Shown here: positions 9,885 to 20,770 of the stretch, piece by piece | Layout of the letters: every line of letters begins with the position of its first letter | How positions within the stretch are numbered: the stretch's first letter is position 1 | Assembly: GCA_900312665.1 (NCBI GenBank) | Contig: ONZQ02000006.1 | Location: 1,260,459-1,324,458 of the forward strand | DNA length: 64,000 nt | Direction of reading: 5' to 3' | DNA from: Cephalotrichum gorgonifer | Lineage: Eukaryota > Ascomycota > Sordariomycetes > Microascales > Microascaceae | Notes under the pieces: model-generated | What the model saw: the letters and a program-made list of their open reading frames with translations, nothing else | Databases searched by the model: none | Told to the model about the DNA's origin: nothing | Program-made: the position numbers and the translations under genes

Positions 9885-12800
9885 ATGCTATACCTGCGGG
9901 GACTAGCCCGCCTTCGCCTGCGCCCTTCTTTTCTGCCCCTCACACCCTCCCCACCAACTGCATTCTTGACGTTGCCCTATACGAGTACTCGACTCTCACG
10001 GCGAACACCCGAACGCTGGATAAACATGGAGCCCGCCAAAGACACCCCCGCCCCGGCGACGCCGGCAGACAAGCCAAAGACTGAGAAGCAGCGTGAGGAG
10101 CATCCCCTCCCCAATTGCGCCGCCCCCCCTTGTCCAGGTCCGTCCGTTTGTTGTCTCCGCGGCTAACAAAAGTTTTGTCCTGCTTAGTGAAGAAGGAGAA
10201 GGCAAAGGAAAAGGCCGCTGCGAAGGCACTTCTCGCCAAACAACAACAAGAAGCGAAAGCCGCCTCCGCCTCCGCCCCGAAGCCCAAGGAGAAGCCCGCC
10301 AAGGAGGTCCTTCCGCCGTTCGAGAACAAGACTCCTGCCGGGGAGAAGAAGGAGCTATACCGCCTCGATGACGAAGCCCACCCCCACCTAAATGCATACA
10401 CTCCTCAGGCTGTGGAGGCAGCATGGTACAGCTGGTGGGAGAAGAGTGGCTTCTTCAAGCCCCAGGGCACGACTGAAGTCAAGTCCGAGAAGCGATTCGT
10501 TATCCCTCTGCCGCCCCCGAACGTTACCGGTGCTCTTCACTGTGGCCACGCTCTAGCGAACTCTCTGCAGGACACCCTTATCCGATGGCACCGCATGAAG
10601 TAAGTCGTGGCGCTAGGACGATTATCTCCGGGTACCGCTGGCAGCGCGGATTTCAGGTGGCTAACACGGTGGTATGTACAGGGGCTACGATACCGTCTGG
10701 GTTCCCGGCTGCGATCACGCCGGTATCTCCACCCAATCCGTCGTCGAGAAGATGCTCTGGCGCAAGGAGAAGAAGACTCGCATCGACCTCGGCCGCGAGA
10801 ACTTCACCAAGCTCGTCTGGGAGTGGAAGGACGACTACCACAAGAGGATCAACAACGCCCAGAGGCTCATGGGAGGCTCCATGGACTGGTCCAGGGAGGC
10901 CTTCACCATGGACGAGAACAACACCGCCGCCACCATGGAGGCCTTCTGCCGCCTCCACGACGAGGGTTTGATCTACCGCTCCAACCGCCTCGTCAACTGG
11001 TGTACGGCCCTGAACACCGCCCTGAGTGGACTCGAGGTCGAGAACAAGGAAATCACCGGCCGCACCATGCTTTCCGTTCCCGGATACGACAAGAAGATTG
11101 AGTTCGGTGTCCTGACGCATTTCCAATACCCCCTGGATGGCAACCCTGATGTCAAGATTGAGGTTGCCACCACTCGTCCCGAGACGATGCTTGGTGACAC
11201 GGGTATTGCTGTCCACCCCAATGATACGCGGTATACGCATCTTGTCGGCAAGTATGCGCGTCATCCATTCACGGACCGGTAAGTCGCATCAAATCTTTTG
11301 TTCGATCTTCCCATCGACTCCAGTATTCTAACACTTCTTCCCACTAGGCTTCTGAAGATTGTCGCCGATGATTACGTTGATCCCGAGTTTGGTACTGGTG
11401 CTGTCAAGCTTACGCCCGCCCACGACCAGAACGATTACGCCATCGGACAGCGCCACGGTCTCGAGTTCGTCAACGTCCTCAACGATGACGGAACCCTCAA
11501 CAAGAACTGTGGCGCGTTTGCCGGCCAGCGTCGGTTTGACGCGAGGTACACCGTCGTCGACGAGCTGACGAAGCTGGGACTCTTCGTTAAGAAGGAGCCT
11601 AACCCGATGAAGGTGCCCCTCTGTGAGAAGTCCAAGGACGTCATCGAGCCCATAATGAAGCCTCAGTGGTGGATGCGCATGGATGAGATGGGCAAGGCCG
11701 CTCTCGACGCTGTCGTGGATGGCAGGGTTACCATTGCCCCGGAGTCCGCGAAGAAGTCGTACATCCACTGGATGTCCAACATTAACGACTGGTGCTTGTC
11801 GAGGCAACTCTGGTGGGGCCACAGGATTCCCGCGTGGAAGGTGACCCTGGAAGGCGACGATGGGGCGCAGGATGTGGACGAGCGCTGGATCGCTGCCAAG
11901 TCGGAAGATGAGGCGCGGACGAAAGCCCAGGCGAAGTTCGGCACTGACAAGTTCACGCTGGATCAAGATCCCGATTGCTTCGAGTAAGTTCTCTTCACAT
12001 ACACACACTCTCTCACCGCACAGACGGGAACTGCACTGACGCTTTTTTTTTGTGAAGCACGTGGTTCAGCAGTGGCCTCTGGCCGATGTCCATCCTGGGA
12101 TGGCCAAACACGGATAGCCCCGACTTCAAGCGCTTCTTCCCCACGAGCGTTCTCGAGACCGGCTGGGATATCCTCTTCTTCTGGGTTGCGCGAATGATCA
12201 TGCTGTCCCTCAAGCTCACCGGGGAGGTTCCCTTCAAGGAGGTCTACTGCCACAGTCTTATCCGTGACTCGGAGGGCCGAAAGATGAGCAAATCCCTCGG
12301 TAGGTTCTGCCCCTGTGATGTATGTCCGGTGCTTTCTTGCCGGATGCTAACGCGCTGGATAGGAAACGTCATCGACCCGCTTGACATTATTCGTGGTATT
12401 GAGCTGGAGGAACTTCACGCTAAGCTCCTGGTCGGCAACCTTCAAGAAGACGAGGTTGCCAAGGCGACCAAGTACCAGAAGACCGCCTTCCCCGGCGGTA
12501 TTCCCGAGTGCGGTGCCGATGCGCTGCGGTATACGCTGGTCTCGTACTCCACCGGAGGTAAGTCGTCACCTCACCGGCCCCCCGACCCCGGCCGGACTAA
12601 GCCTTGTTAACTTAGTAACCTAGGCGGCGACATCAACTTCGATATCAAGGTCATGCACGGATACCGTAGGTTCTGCAACAAGATCTGGCAGGCGAGCAAG
12701 TATGTTCTCCTCAAGCTGCCGGAGGACTTCAAGCGGGCCGACAGCCTCGATCTCTCCAAGCTTTCCCAGCCGGAGAAGTGGATCCTGCACAGGATGAACT

Positions 12801-13762
12801 CGGCCATCAAGGAGACCAACCGTGCGCTTGAGGCTCGCGAGTTCTCCAAGAGTACCCAGGTTACCTATCAGTAAGCTCGCCGCGACCTAATATTCTATAA
12901 AGGTGTGGAAAACGGAGTGGCTAACACGTGACAGGTTCTTCTACGACGAGCTGTGCGACGTCTTCATCGTATGTTTAGCAATTCTAGATCTAGGGATTCA
13001 TTGGATGTACTAACTCTCGAATAGGAAAACAGCAAGGCCCTCTTGACTGACGGAGATGCGGAATCCAAGGACCGCGTCCTCCAGACTCTTGTCACAGTCC
13101 TCGACTCCTCGCTCCGTCTCCTGCACCCCTTCTTGCCTTTCATCACCGAGGAGCTATGGCAGCGCGTCCCGCGCCGCTCTGATGTAACCGTGCCCTCTGT
13201 CATGCTCGCGACCTACCCTGAGTACGACGAGAAGCTCAACTTCGAGACCGAGGCCGCGGACTACGAGGTCGGCCTCAAGTGTGCGCAGGGCATGCGCTCG
13301 CTCTCGGCCGAATACGGCATCCGCACCGGCGGCCGCATCTTCGTCAAGGCGACCACCCCCTCGGCCTTTGAGAAGGCCAAGGCGCAGGAGCACTCCATGC
13401 GTGCGCTCTCGGGCAAGACCATCTCCGACGTGACCGTCGTCGGCCCCGACGCCGCGGACACCGAGATCCCGCGCGGTTGCGCCGTCTCCGTCGTCAACTC
13501 CGAGATCGTCGTGCAGCTCGACGTCGCCGACAAGATCTCGGACGTCGACGCCGAGATCAAGAAGGTCAGGGCGAAGCTCGTGAAGAGCCAAGGGGCCGCG
13601 CAGAAGCAGAGGGAGGTCCTGGGCCGGGAGGGCTTCGAGGACAAGGTCAGCGAGGTCGTCAGGACGCAGGAGCAGAAGAAGCTGGAGGACTCGCTTGCGG
13701 CGGCGGAGAATTACGAGAAGACGATTGCGGAGTTTGAGAAGCTGAAGGTCTCTGCGGCGTAA
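9885..13762 (+). CDS. VAS1: Valyl-tRNA synthetase, probably both mitochondrial and cytosolic forms
   Basis: Nine exons: the first ends at 10092, then 10188-10599, 10682-11278, 11348-11983, 12058-12299, 12363-12557, 12624-12870, 12935-12968 and 13025-13762. All joins keep frame. From ATG 10026 the protein has 1055 residues; from the in-frame upstream ATG 9885 it has 1102. It attaches valine to tRNA-Val. Class I signatures: PNVTGALHCGHA (HIGH-type, about 134-144 in the short form), GRKMSKSLG (KMSKS, about 643-651), WWGHRIPAW and TTRPETMLGD (editing/CP1 region). A C-terminal Lys/Glu coiled coil (about 980-1055) is the ValRS tRNA-binding arm. The short form starts with a Lys/Ala/Glu-rich cytosolic appendix. 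The 47 extra residues of the long form are rich in Arg and Leu with no acidic residue until the end, as in a mitochondrial presequence. Budding-yeast VAS1 makes its two isoforms the same way. Confidence 0.95.
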
Positions 13763-14173
13763 GGTAGTTTTTTTTCTTTCCGTAAAATGTAGTTACAGGT
13801 AGGCTAGAGTGGTCTAAATACAATATTCGGACTTCGCAAGGTGCCATAATCGTGTCTTGACTGGGGGATGCTGAGTCCTATGGAGAGGTTGGCCGGCAAC
13901 CACATGGCTGCTTTACAGTCCGCGGGGCCTCATAGGTATCGTATTGACTAATATATACGCGGTAGTCGCCGAGTTCGCGTATTTTGCCGTCCTGATGCCC
14001 GTCCTGGTACTTGAAGAGCTGTCGCCTTCAACAAGGGGGCCCCATCTTGGTCGGAAGGCTTTTTGTAAGGGCGACACTGTCTAACAGGGCAAAAGAGTCG
14101 ACTTCGGAGCTTCTCCCAACGCCGTGCGTAGATGAAACCCGGAGAAAGGGCTGGTACTCAACGTCTCTAATAA
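13763..14173. other. ValRS 3' region and tRNA upstream flank
   Basis: A 411-bp stretch holding the ValRS 3' UTR (T-rich just after the stop) and the 5' flank of a tRNA-Ala gene. I see no other gene. Confidence 0.4.
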
Positions 14174-14274
14174 GGGCACGTGGCGTAGTGGTATCGCGTT
14201 TGCTTCGCACTAGTATCAGGTCTTCTGATAGCGACGATTGTAAAAGGTCTCCGGTTCAATCCCGGACGTGTCCA
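14174..14274 (+). tRNA. tRNA-Ala(CGC), with intron
   Basis: The acceptor stem GGGCACG/CGTGTCC contains a G3:U70 wobble pair, the alanine identity element. The D arm (GCGTAGTGGTATCGC) and T arm (CCGGTTCAATCCCGG) are intact. The anticodon stem TTTGC pairs with GTAAA, and the loop TTCGCA gives anticodon CGC (decoding GCG). A spacer of about 29 nt after position 37 is the intron, in the usual nuclear tRNA place. A T6 run follows at 14285-14290. Two further copies lie at 16.0-16.4 kb on the other strand. Confidence 0.9.
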
Positions 14275-14284
14275 GAGACTTTCC

Positions 14285-14290
14285 TTTTTT
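14285..14290 (+). terminator. RNA polymerase III terminator of tRNA-Ala
   Basis: A run of six T begins 11 bases after the discriminator base of the tRNA-Ala gene, as expected for Pol III termination. Confidence 0.7.
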
Positions 14291-14446
14291 GTCTCCGTTT
14301 CTAGCTAGAAACGATGCAAGAGCATCATCACTTGCATTCAGAGCTGTGTGACTAACTGATGGCACTGCTTCGCTTGCATATGAGGTCTGTTGAGCTCAGG
14401 GCATATAGTTCTTCTAGTAGTTCTGCGACCACCTTTGTCATTACCT

Positions 14447-15547
14447 CTAGAGACGGCTCGGGTTCTTTTCTGGGATAATCTTCACTTCGGCCCTGATGCC
14501 GAGATGGTCGGTCACCCACGGCTTCTCAAAGCCCAGTGCCACGATCTGGCTGCTCTCTTCCTTTCCTTCCGTCAACACATCCGCGCCGAACCTCTCGAAC
14601 TTCACCACCTCGGCGCCGCCACAGAAGTAGAGCTTGTCCATCCTCGAGCAGCCAAACTTCTCCCGGAGCTTTGTTGCCGCCTGCTGGCCCCAGGTATACC
14701 CCTCCTCCGTATCCTCCTTCCCGCCCAGTTCCAGGAACGCGTCCTTCAGGTCGTTGTCTGCGTGCAGCGTGCGGTCGAAGGGCTGGATGGCGTTCAAGTC
14801 TCCCGCGGCCAGGGCGGCGTGGACGTCCCCCTCGCGCAGGTAGCGCGCGAGGATCTGCATCTGGGGCGGGCGGAAGGGCGGGTTGAGGGCCATGGACTCG
14901 AGGTGGGTGTTGCAGAGGCGGACGGTCTTTCCCAGGAGAGACACATCGACGAAGGCGGCGTCGCGGTCCATGCGCGTCTTGGAGTAGTGGACGCGGAAGG
15001 CGGCGGTGACGGGCAGGCGGGAGTCGATGAGCATGACGGTGCCGTAGTGGTTGGTCGCCCAGTTGGTTGCGTCGAGGTCGGTGAGGTGGAACCGCTCCCG
15101 GACCCATGGTGTGGCGGCGATGGTGACTAGGTCTGAAGGCGTGCACTCCTGGAGGAAAATGACGGGAGCCGTGTCTGGCGGGGTGGAGTCCGTTAGGCTG
15201 CCGAGGTGAGCGAGTGCTGGCTTCATGCGGGCTTCGGGGAAGGGAAGCATGAAGTCAATGTTCCAGCTGTAAAGGGCGATGCTGTCGATTCCGCCATTGT
15301 CTACGGTTTGGGCCGCATCATCGGACGGGGTCTTTGAAACCCAGGAAGAAGCCGCGGAGTCATATGAATAGTAGGACTGCGGATGAGGTTCATCGTCGTT
15401 CCACGGCACCGAGGTTTTCCGCAATGCCACGCTAACTTTCATCACCTGGCCCATAAGGGCTTCCATGCTGTCGCGGCCGAAGCGGAGTGAGTTGTAGGTG
15501 CTCACCAAGCTTGCGAGCACGCCAAGGCCAAATGTTGATTGTGGCAT
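14447..15547 (-). CDS. Endonuclease/exonuclease/phosphatase family protein, TDP2-like
   Basis: Single exon, 366 residues from ATG 15547. The active-site motifs of the EEP fold are all present and in order: YSWNIDF (N96), FLQE (E134), CNTHLES (H215), AAGDLNA (D250, N252) and VTDHLGI (D347, H348). The WNID motif and the spacing are closest to tyrosyl-DNA phosphodiesterase 2, which removes trapped topoisomerase 2 from 5' DNA ends. Substrate assignment is inference; other metal-dependent nucleases of the family are possible. The first 90 residues are not conserved-looking and contain no clear targeting signal. The gene sits between oppositely oriented tRNA-Ala genes, with a GC content and codon use like its neighbours. 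Confidence 0.85.
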   Translation of the reverse strand: MPQSTFGLGVLASLVSTYNSLRFGRDSMEALMGQVMKVSVALRKTSVPWNDDEPHPQSYYSYDSAASSWVSKTPSDDAAQTVDNGGIDSIALYSWNIDFMLPFPEARMKPALAHLGSLTDSTPPDTAPVIFLQECTPSDLVTIAATPWVRERFHLTDLDATNWATNHYGTVMLIDSRLPVTAAFRVHYSKTRMDRDAAFVDVSLLGKTVRLCNTHLESMALNPPFRPPQMQILARYLREGDVHAALAAGDLNAIQPFDRTLHADNDLKDAFLELGGKEDTEEGYTWGQQAATKLREKFGCSRMDKLYFCGGAEVVKFERFGADVLTEGKEESSQIVALGFEKPWVTDHLGIRAEVKIIPEKNPSRL

Positions 15548-16042
15548 GATGAGAGAGTGTGAGAATACTGAAGAAGAGAGCCTACGAGAATACTGGGGAA
15601 GAGTGAGAAGGCTGACTTGTCGTCGATACCTCTGAAGGTGGCCGAAATAGTGCGGACAGGCCGAGGATAAGCAGTCCAAAGGGTGCTTCCTCCCCGTTAT
15701 GAGGCAAGTAGTAATAAGCGGATAGACGGGCACACAAGGTTTGCCGGCTGCCTACAACAGAATGGGAGGGGTGAGATGGAAGCTGATACGTCCTAATACC
15801 ATCAACGCTGACGGCACGTGGATGACAGGCGGAGTTGAGTTTATGTACAATTGAAGACTCATAATGATTCCGCTTTGTCGGAGGCTCCGAGTGCCGAATC
15901 CTAACTTCGGTCATCCCGTCTAAAACTTGGCATGGCGCTATTGTCATATACCCGTGAACCTCTTCAAAAGTCCCAGATCGCTCTTGCACGATTGCTAGAT
16001 ATATCCTCACTTGCTCGCGCCCAGAGACAAAAAGGGGGATTT
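15548..16042. other. Upstream region of the TDP2-like gene
   Basis: Promoter side of the - strand TDP2-like gene and 3' flank of a tRNA-Ala. I see no other gene or repeat. Confidence 0.4.
16029..16033 (-). terminator. Pol III terminator of the second tRNA-Ala
   Basis: A T5 run on the - strand, 10 bases past the tRNA 3' end. Confidence 0.6.
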
Positions 16043-16142
16043 TGGACACGTCCGGGATTGAACCGGAGACCTTTTACAATCGCCGCTATCAGAAGACCGA
16101 TATTAGTGCGAAGCAAACGCGATACCACTACGCCACGTGCCC
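16043..16142 (-). tRNA. tRNA-Ala(CGC), second copy, with intron
   Basis: The mature part is the same as the copy at 14174, including the G3:U70 pair, the CGC anticodon and the T arm. The roughly 28-nt intron differs at a few bases (for example CTAATATCGG against CTAGTATCAG), so the copies are related but not identical. Confidence 0.9.
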
Positions 16143-16238
16143 TTGCTCAGATCTTGAGTGAGCAAGATCCCCTTCGGCGGAGCCCATCTACGGAATTCGG
16201 ACAAGTTTCGGGTAAAAAGTATATCCTGGCGATAGGAC

Positions 16239-16243
16239 AAAAA
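16239..16243 (-). terminator. Pol III terminator of the third tRNA-Ala
   Basis: A T5 run on the - strand, 9 bases past the third tRNA-Ala. Confidence 0.6.
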
Positions 16244-16251
16244 GAAGACCT

Positions 16252-16351
16252 TGGACACGTCCGGGATTGAACCGGAGACCTTTTACAATCGTCGCCACCA
16301 GAGAACTGATGTTGGTGCGAAGCAAACGCGATACCACTACGCCACGTGCCC
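16252..16351 (-). tRNA. tRNA-Ala(CGC), third copy, with intron
   Basis: Mature part identical to the other two copies. The intron is the most diverged of the three (CCAACATCAG start, CTCTGG centre) but keeps its length and its GACGAT end. It lies 109 bp from the second copy in the same orientation, a local tandem duplication. Confidence 0.9.
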
Positions 16352-17112
16352 TTTTTGAATCTTCATACTGGGAGTCGGCCTTCCGCTGCCCATCTACGCT
16401 TAAGCTCAGGACAGCGTCGTCGTCTCATATTAGAGGAGGATGCGCCCTTAAGGATTGTTTGGCCCTGATGGCAGGAATGGCTCTAGTTACTTTGAGAGTG
16501 TAAATCTGGATTGAACGGCGATGTCAATACCATAATATTAATCTTTGCAACCTAATTATTCGCATTGCTTGACGCCTCAACAGGAGCGATCACCTTGAAG
16601 TTGAAGCCGCGGTGAGATGGCTGGCACTGTGGGTGGGGCTCGGTGGGAGTATGCGGTTGTCATGGTGACAGCGTTGCTGATTGTTGATTTTGGCAGGTCC
16701 GCAATCCTCACGGACCACAACAGACCAGCTACCACCCATTTTCCCTCAGCCCCACCCCGGTCTCCGCATCCCTCGCAGCATCCTTTGCCGCAGTGTTTCC
16801 GTCGATTGTCGAGCCGAGTCGTATATTTGGGACCCTGTCAATTCTCTTTTTAATTCTCCGAAGTCCTGACGCGCACTTGATATCCAAGCTTGTTTTCCTT
16901 ACCATTACACGCTTTTCTACTCAGCATCATACACACCGACAGAACCATACACATCAAACATAACCACCTACCGCTCACACGCACACACCGCTCTCAGTCG
17001 AGAGCCCGCCGCAGGTCTGGCGAGCCAAAACCAGGGCACACGCCCCGAGCGTGATGGCCCCCTCAAACGATCGGTATCGTCGAACATCCGCGCGCCCCTA
17101 CGACGACCTAGT
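16352..17112 (+). promoter_or_regulatory. Upstream region of the kinesin-5 gene
   Basis: Holds the 5' flank of tRNA-Ala copy 3 and then the kinesin promoter. C-rich and CA-rich leader sequence (about 16900-17050) precedes the start codon. No separate gene is visible. Confidence 0.4.
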
Positions 17113-20100
17113 ATGCGTCCAGGACGCGCCTCCACAACCGCAACAACGCGCCTCACCTCATTACGAGGAGGCCATGACCGCCCCGGCGCCATCTCCCCGG
17201 CCGAGTCGATCATGTCGAGCGCAACGACGGGCACGAAGCGCAAGGAGCGCAGCGACGAGTTGGAGCGAGGGGAGGAGACAAACATCAGCGTTTACGTGCG
17301 GTGTCGTGGCCGGAGCGAGAGGGAGGTGAAGGAGAATAGCAATGTGGTGTTGAGGACGGAGGGCGTTCAGGGAAATCTACTGGAGCTTGCCATGGGCCCG
17401 AATGCGCTAAACAACAAGACATACAGTTTCGATGGCGTGTTTTCGCCAGCTGCGGGCCAGACTATGATTTTTGACGAGGTGGTGAAACCCATTGTGGACG
17501 AGGTACGTTTGCGATTTTTGCGTGTCTTTTCCTGCTAGCTGGGGGGTTTGGTGCGCTGACTTGTGTGTTTAGATGCTGGCCGGATACAACTGCACCATCT
17601 TCGCCTACGGACAGACCGGAACGGGAAAGACCTACACCATGTCGGGAGACATGTCCGAGACCCTCGGAATACTATCCGACCAGGCGGGCATCATCCCGCG
17701 CGTACTCAAGAGCCTATTCGAAAAGCTCCAGGTGGATTCGGGAGAAAACTGCGTCAAGGTGTCCTTCATTGAGCTCTACAACGAAGAGCTCCGCGACCTC
17801 ATCTCCGTTGAGGACTCAGCCAAGCTCAAGATCTACGACGACACGAAGAAGGGCCACGCCACCACGGTCGTGCAGGGCATGGAGGAGAAGCACATCAACA
17901 CGGCTTCGGAGGGCATCAGGGTTCTCCAGGAGGGGAGCCTGAAGCGACAGGTCGCCGCCACCAAGTGCAACGACCTCAGCAGCAGGAGTCACACCGTCTT
18001 CACCATCACGGCCTACGTCCGTGTGCCCGGCGACAACGGCGGGGCCGACGAGCTCGTCAGCGCGGGGAAGCTCAACCTCGTCGACCTCGCGGGTAGCGAG
18101 AACATCCAGCGGTCGGGCGCCGAGAACAAGCGTGCCGCCGAGGCCGGGCTCATCAACAAGAGCCTGCTGACGCTGGGGCGCGTCATCAACGCGCTGGTCG
18201 ACCGGAGCCAGCACATACCCTACCGCGAGTCCAAGCTCACGAGGCTACTTCAGGACTCGCTCGGCGGGCGGACGAAGACGTGCATCGTCGCCACTGTGTC
18301 GCCAGCGAAGAGCAACCTGGAGGAGACCATCTCGACGCTCGACTACGCCTTCCGGGCGAAGAACATCCGCAACAGGCCGAGGATCAATCAGCCGATCAAC
18401 AAGAAGGCACTGCTGAAGGACTTCGCCAACGAGATAGAAAAGCTGAAGAGCGAGCTCATATGCCACCGGCAGCGCAACGGGGTCTACCTCGCCAACGAGG
18501 CCTACGAGGATCTAACGACGACGAGCGAATCGCGGCGAATCATGCTCGAGGAGCAGGCGGCGAAACTGGAGACAACGGAGACGAGCCTGAGGAACAAGGC
18601 GCAGGAACTACTGATGCTCACGGCGACGTTCATGGGCTTGAAGAAGGATCACGACGGCGTGCGGGCGCAGCTGGACGACACGAAGGAGGTGCTCGAACAG
18701 GCGGAGCTGATACTCGCAAACACGAGGAGGTCACTCGCCGAGGAGACGCACCTGCGCAAGGCGCACCAGGAAACGGAGGAGAGGCTCGTCGAGGTGGGCG
18801 GCAAGCTGCTCACGACGCTGGAGAGGACGGTCGGGGACGTGGACGGCCTGCGGGCGAAGAACAAGCGCAAGTCGGACGTGCAGGCCTTGAACAGGGTGGC
18901 GTGGACGTCGTCGCAGGCGCAGGTGGCGGAGGTGACGAGTCTCGTCGAGAACAAGGTGCTGCGGCTGCGGGACGAGCAGTCAGAGCGGATCGCGAGCATG
19001 TCCGGGCGGATGAGGGGCTTCGTGGACGAGGAGCTTAGGGAGCTCTCGGAGACGCAAGCGTTCCTGGAGAAGCAACTGGCGTTGTTTGGTCAGTCGAAGG
19101 GGGACCTGCTGGAGCGGGGGGAGAAGTCGAAGGACGACATGGATGACGTTCTGGAGGAGATCAAGGTCATCAGGGACAGCGTGAAGGAGAGGGTCGGGGA
19201 GAGCCTGAGGGCCATCTCGGGGGCAGCAGAAAGGATTTCGGAGGATGTGCTGAGCGAGCTTGACACGTTCCACAACCAGGTATGCTTTTCCAGATTTCTG
19301 GATTTCTTTTGGTTCGTTTTACGGTAACTAACTGCTTCTTTTTAGCTCCACAACTCGTACAGCTCCCTCGGCAAGGACTGCAAGACCATCTTCGAAGACC
19401 TAACACGGCACCTCGTCACACAAAGGAGCGAGTCCGACAGGCTCCGACGGCAACTCCAGGGCGCCGCACGTACCATGATGGACCAGAGCGACGCACTCGC
19501 GCAACGGGTGCAGGACGTCGTGGATGAGGAGCGGAGACAGGCGGCGGTGGACAGGGAACAGCTCATGGCGCAGATCGGGGCGCTCATCAGCGCGCAGGCC
19601 GAGGCGCAGGAGAGCAGGCTTGCGGAGAAGGCGGCGCTGCTCCAGAAGGGCCTGCGCGACGCGAGCTCGACGCTGGGGGCGGGGGTTGAGCGGTACGACG
19701 AGTCTATGGAGGCGTGGGACAAGAAGGAGGGGATCCTGCTTGAGGACGTGAAGAGTTCGAGGGATACCCTCAAGACGAGGCTCAAGGACGACTGGACTGT
19801 GAGTACCTTTTCAAAATGGAGACGGCGCGGGATATGGTAGCTAACGGGGGATCTACAGACGGCGAGTGAACACAGCAGCTCCATACAGGCGACGACCAAG
19901 TCCGTCCATGCGCAGACGGTCCGCGTCGTCGACGAGCAGATCACGGATCTAGATGTGCAGATGGCGGCTCTCGACGACTTCGTGGGCCGTGCGCGCTCCG
20001 AGAACGCGCAGCACCACGAGGCGCAGGTCGGAGCCGTGCAGGGCGTGGCATCTACAGTGGAGGCGTCCTACGAGGGCATCGGATCGCACTTCAAGTCGAG

Positions 20101-20770
20101 TTTCGAGCGCGCCCAGGCGCTCGCGGCCGACGTAGACGCCGAGGCCGGGGAGGCGAGGCAGGCGCTCGAGCCGTTGGAGGAGGAGCTCTGCGCACCGCTC
20201 GCGGGGCTCAGGGGAGATGTGGGGGCCCGGGCGCTGAGGGAGTATGTCCCAACGGGAAGCACGCCAGCGAAGGTGACCTACCGGTATCCGAAAGAGTTGC
20301 CGCACACTGAGAGCCACGAGGTGCTGCTGGCGGGGTTGCGCGGGGAGGAAGTCGCTCAGGACTTGCCCAGCGAGGACTCCCCCAGCAAAGCCTCGCCAGC
20401 GCCAGCGCCAGCCATCTTCGAGGACGAGACGCTGAGGATGTCGCTCTCGCCGGGGCTCGCGCCGATCCCGGAGGCGGAATCGACGTGGGGCGTCAGTCGG
20501 CTGCCTACCCCTGGCGGGGCTGCCGCTGCTGCGCCGGGCGGCGGCGAGGAGAGGAACCCGATGAGTATGGGCCTGAGGGAGATAAATCCCAACCTGACGG
20601 CGAGCTTCACGTTCGACGCGGGGGCCAGCACGATGTCGATGCCGGAGGACGTGACGATGCCGATGATGAAGAGGGGGGCGGCGGGGAAGAAGGGGGCGAG
20701 GAAGGGGGCTGCCGGGAGGGAGAATCTCGTGTTTGAGATGCCGAAGAGGAAGAGTCCTAGGCTGAATTGA
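17113..20770 (+). CDS. bimC: Kinesin-5 motor (BimC/Eg5 type)
   Basis: Four exons: 17113-17502, 17573-19279, 19346-19798 and 19859-20770, all joined in phase 0, giving 1153 residues. This is the plus-end-directed mitotic motor that cross-links and slides spindle microtubules. The motor domain (about 55-425) carries VYVRCRGR, the P-loop GQTGTGKT (143-150), switch I NDLSSRSH (263-270), switch II DLAGSE (301-306) and a neck region ending NIRNRPRINQP. A long coiled coil follows. The BimC box near the C-terminus, PTGSTPAKVTYRYP, keeps the TP site that CDK phosphorylates in this family. The tail is low-complexity, with basic Gly/Ala/Lys stretches ending KRKSPRLN. I chose ATG 17113 from the frame of the conserved motor start; an internal Met at about 17212 is an alternative. 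Confidence 0.95.

Noticed and set aside
14174..14274. tRNA-Glu(TTC) reading of the tRNA at 14.2 kb
   Set aside because: That reading puts a pyrimidine at position 37 and breaks the anticodon stem; the CGC reading pairs TTTGC with GTAAA and agrees with the G3:U70 alanine signature.
14390..15130. Long frame antisense to the TDP2-like gene
   Set aside because: Shadow of a gene with all catalytic motifs intact on the other strand.
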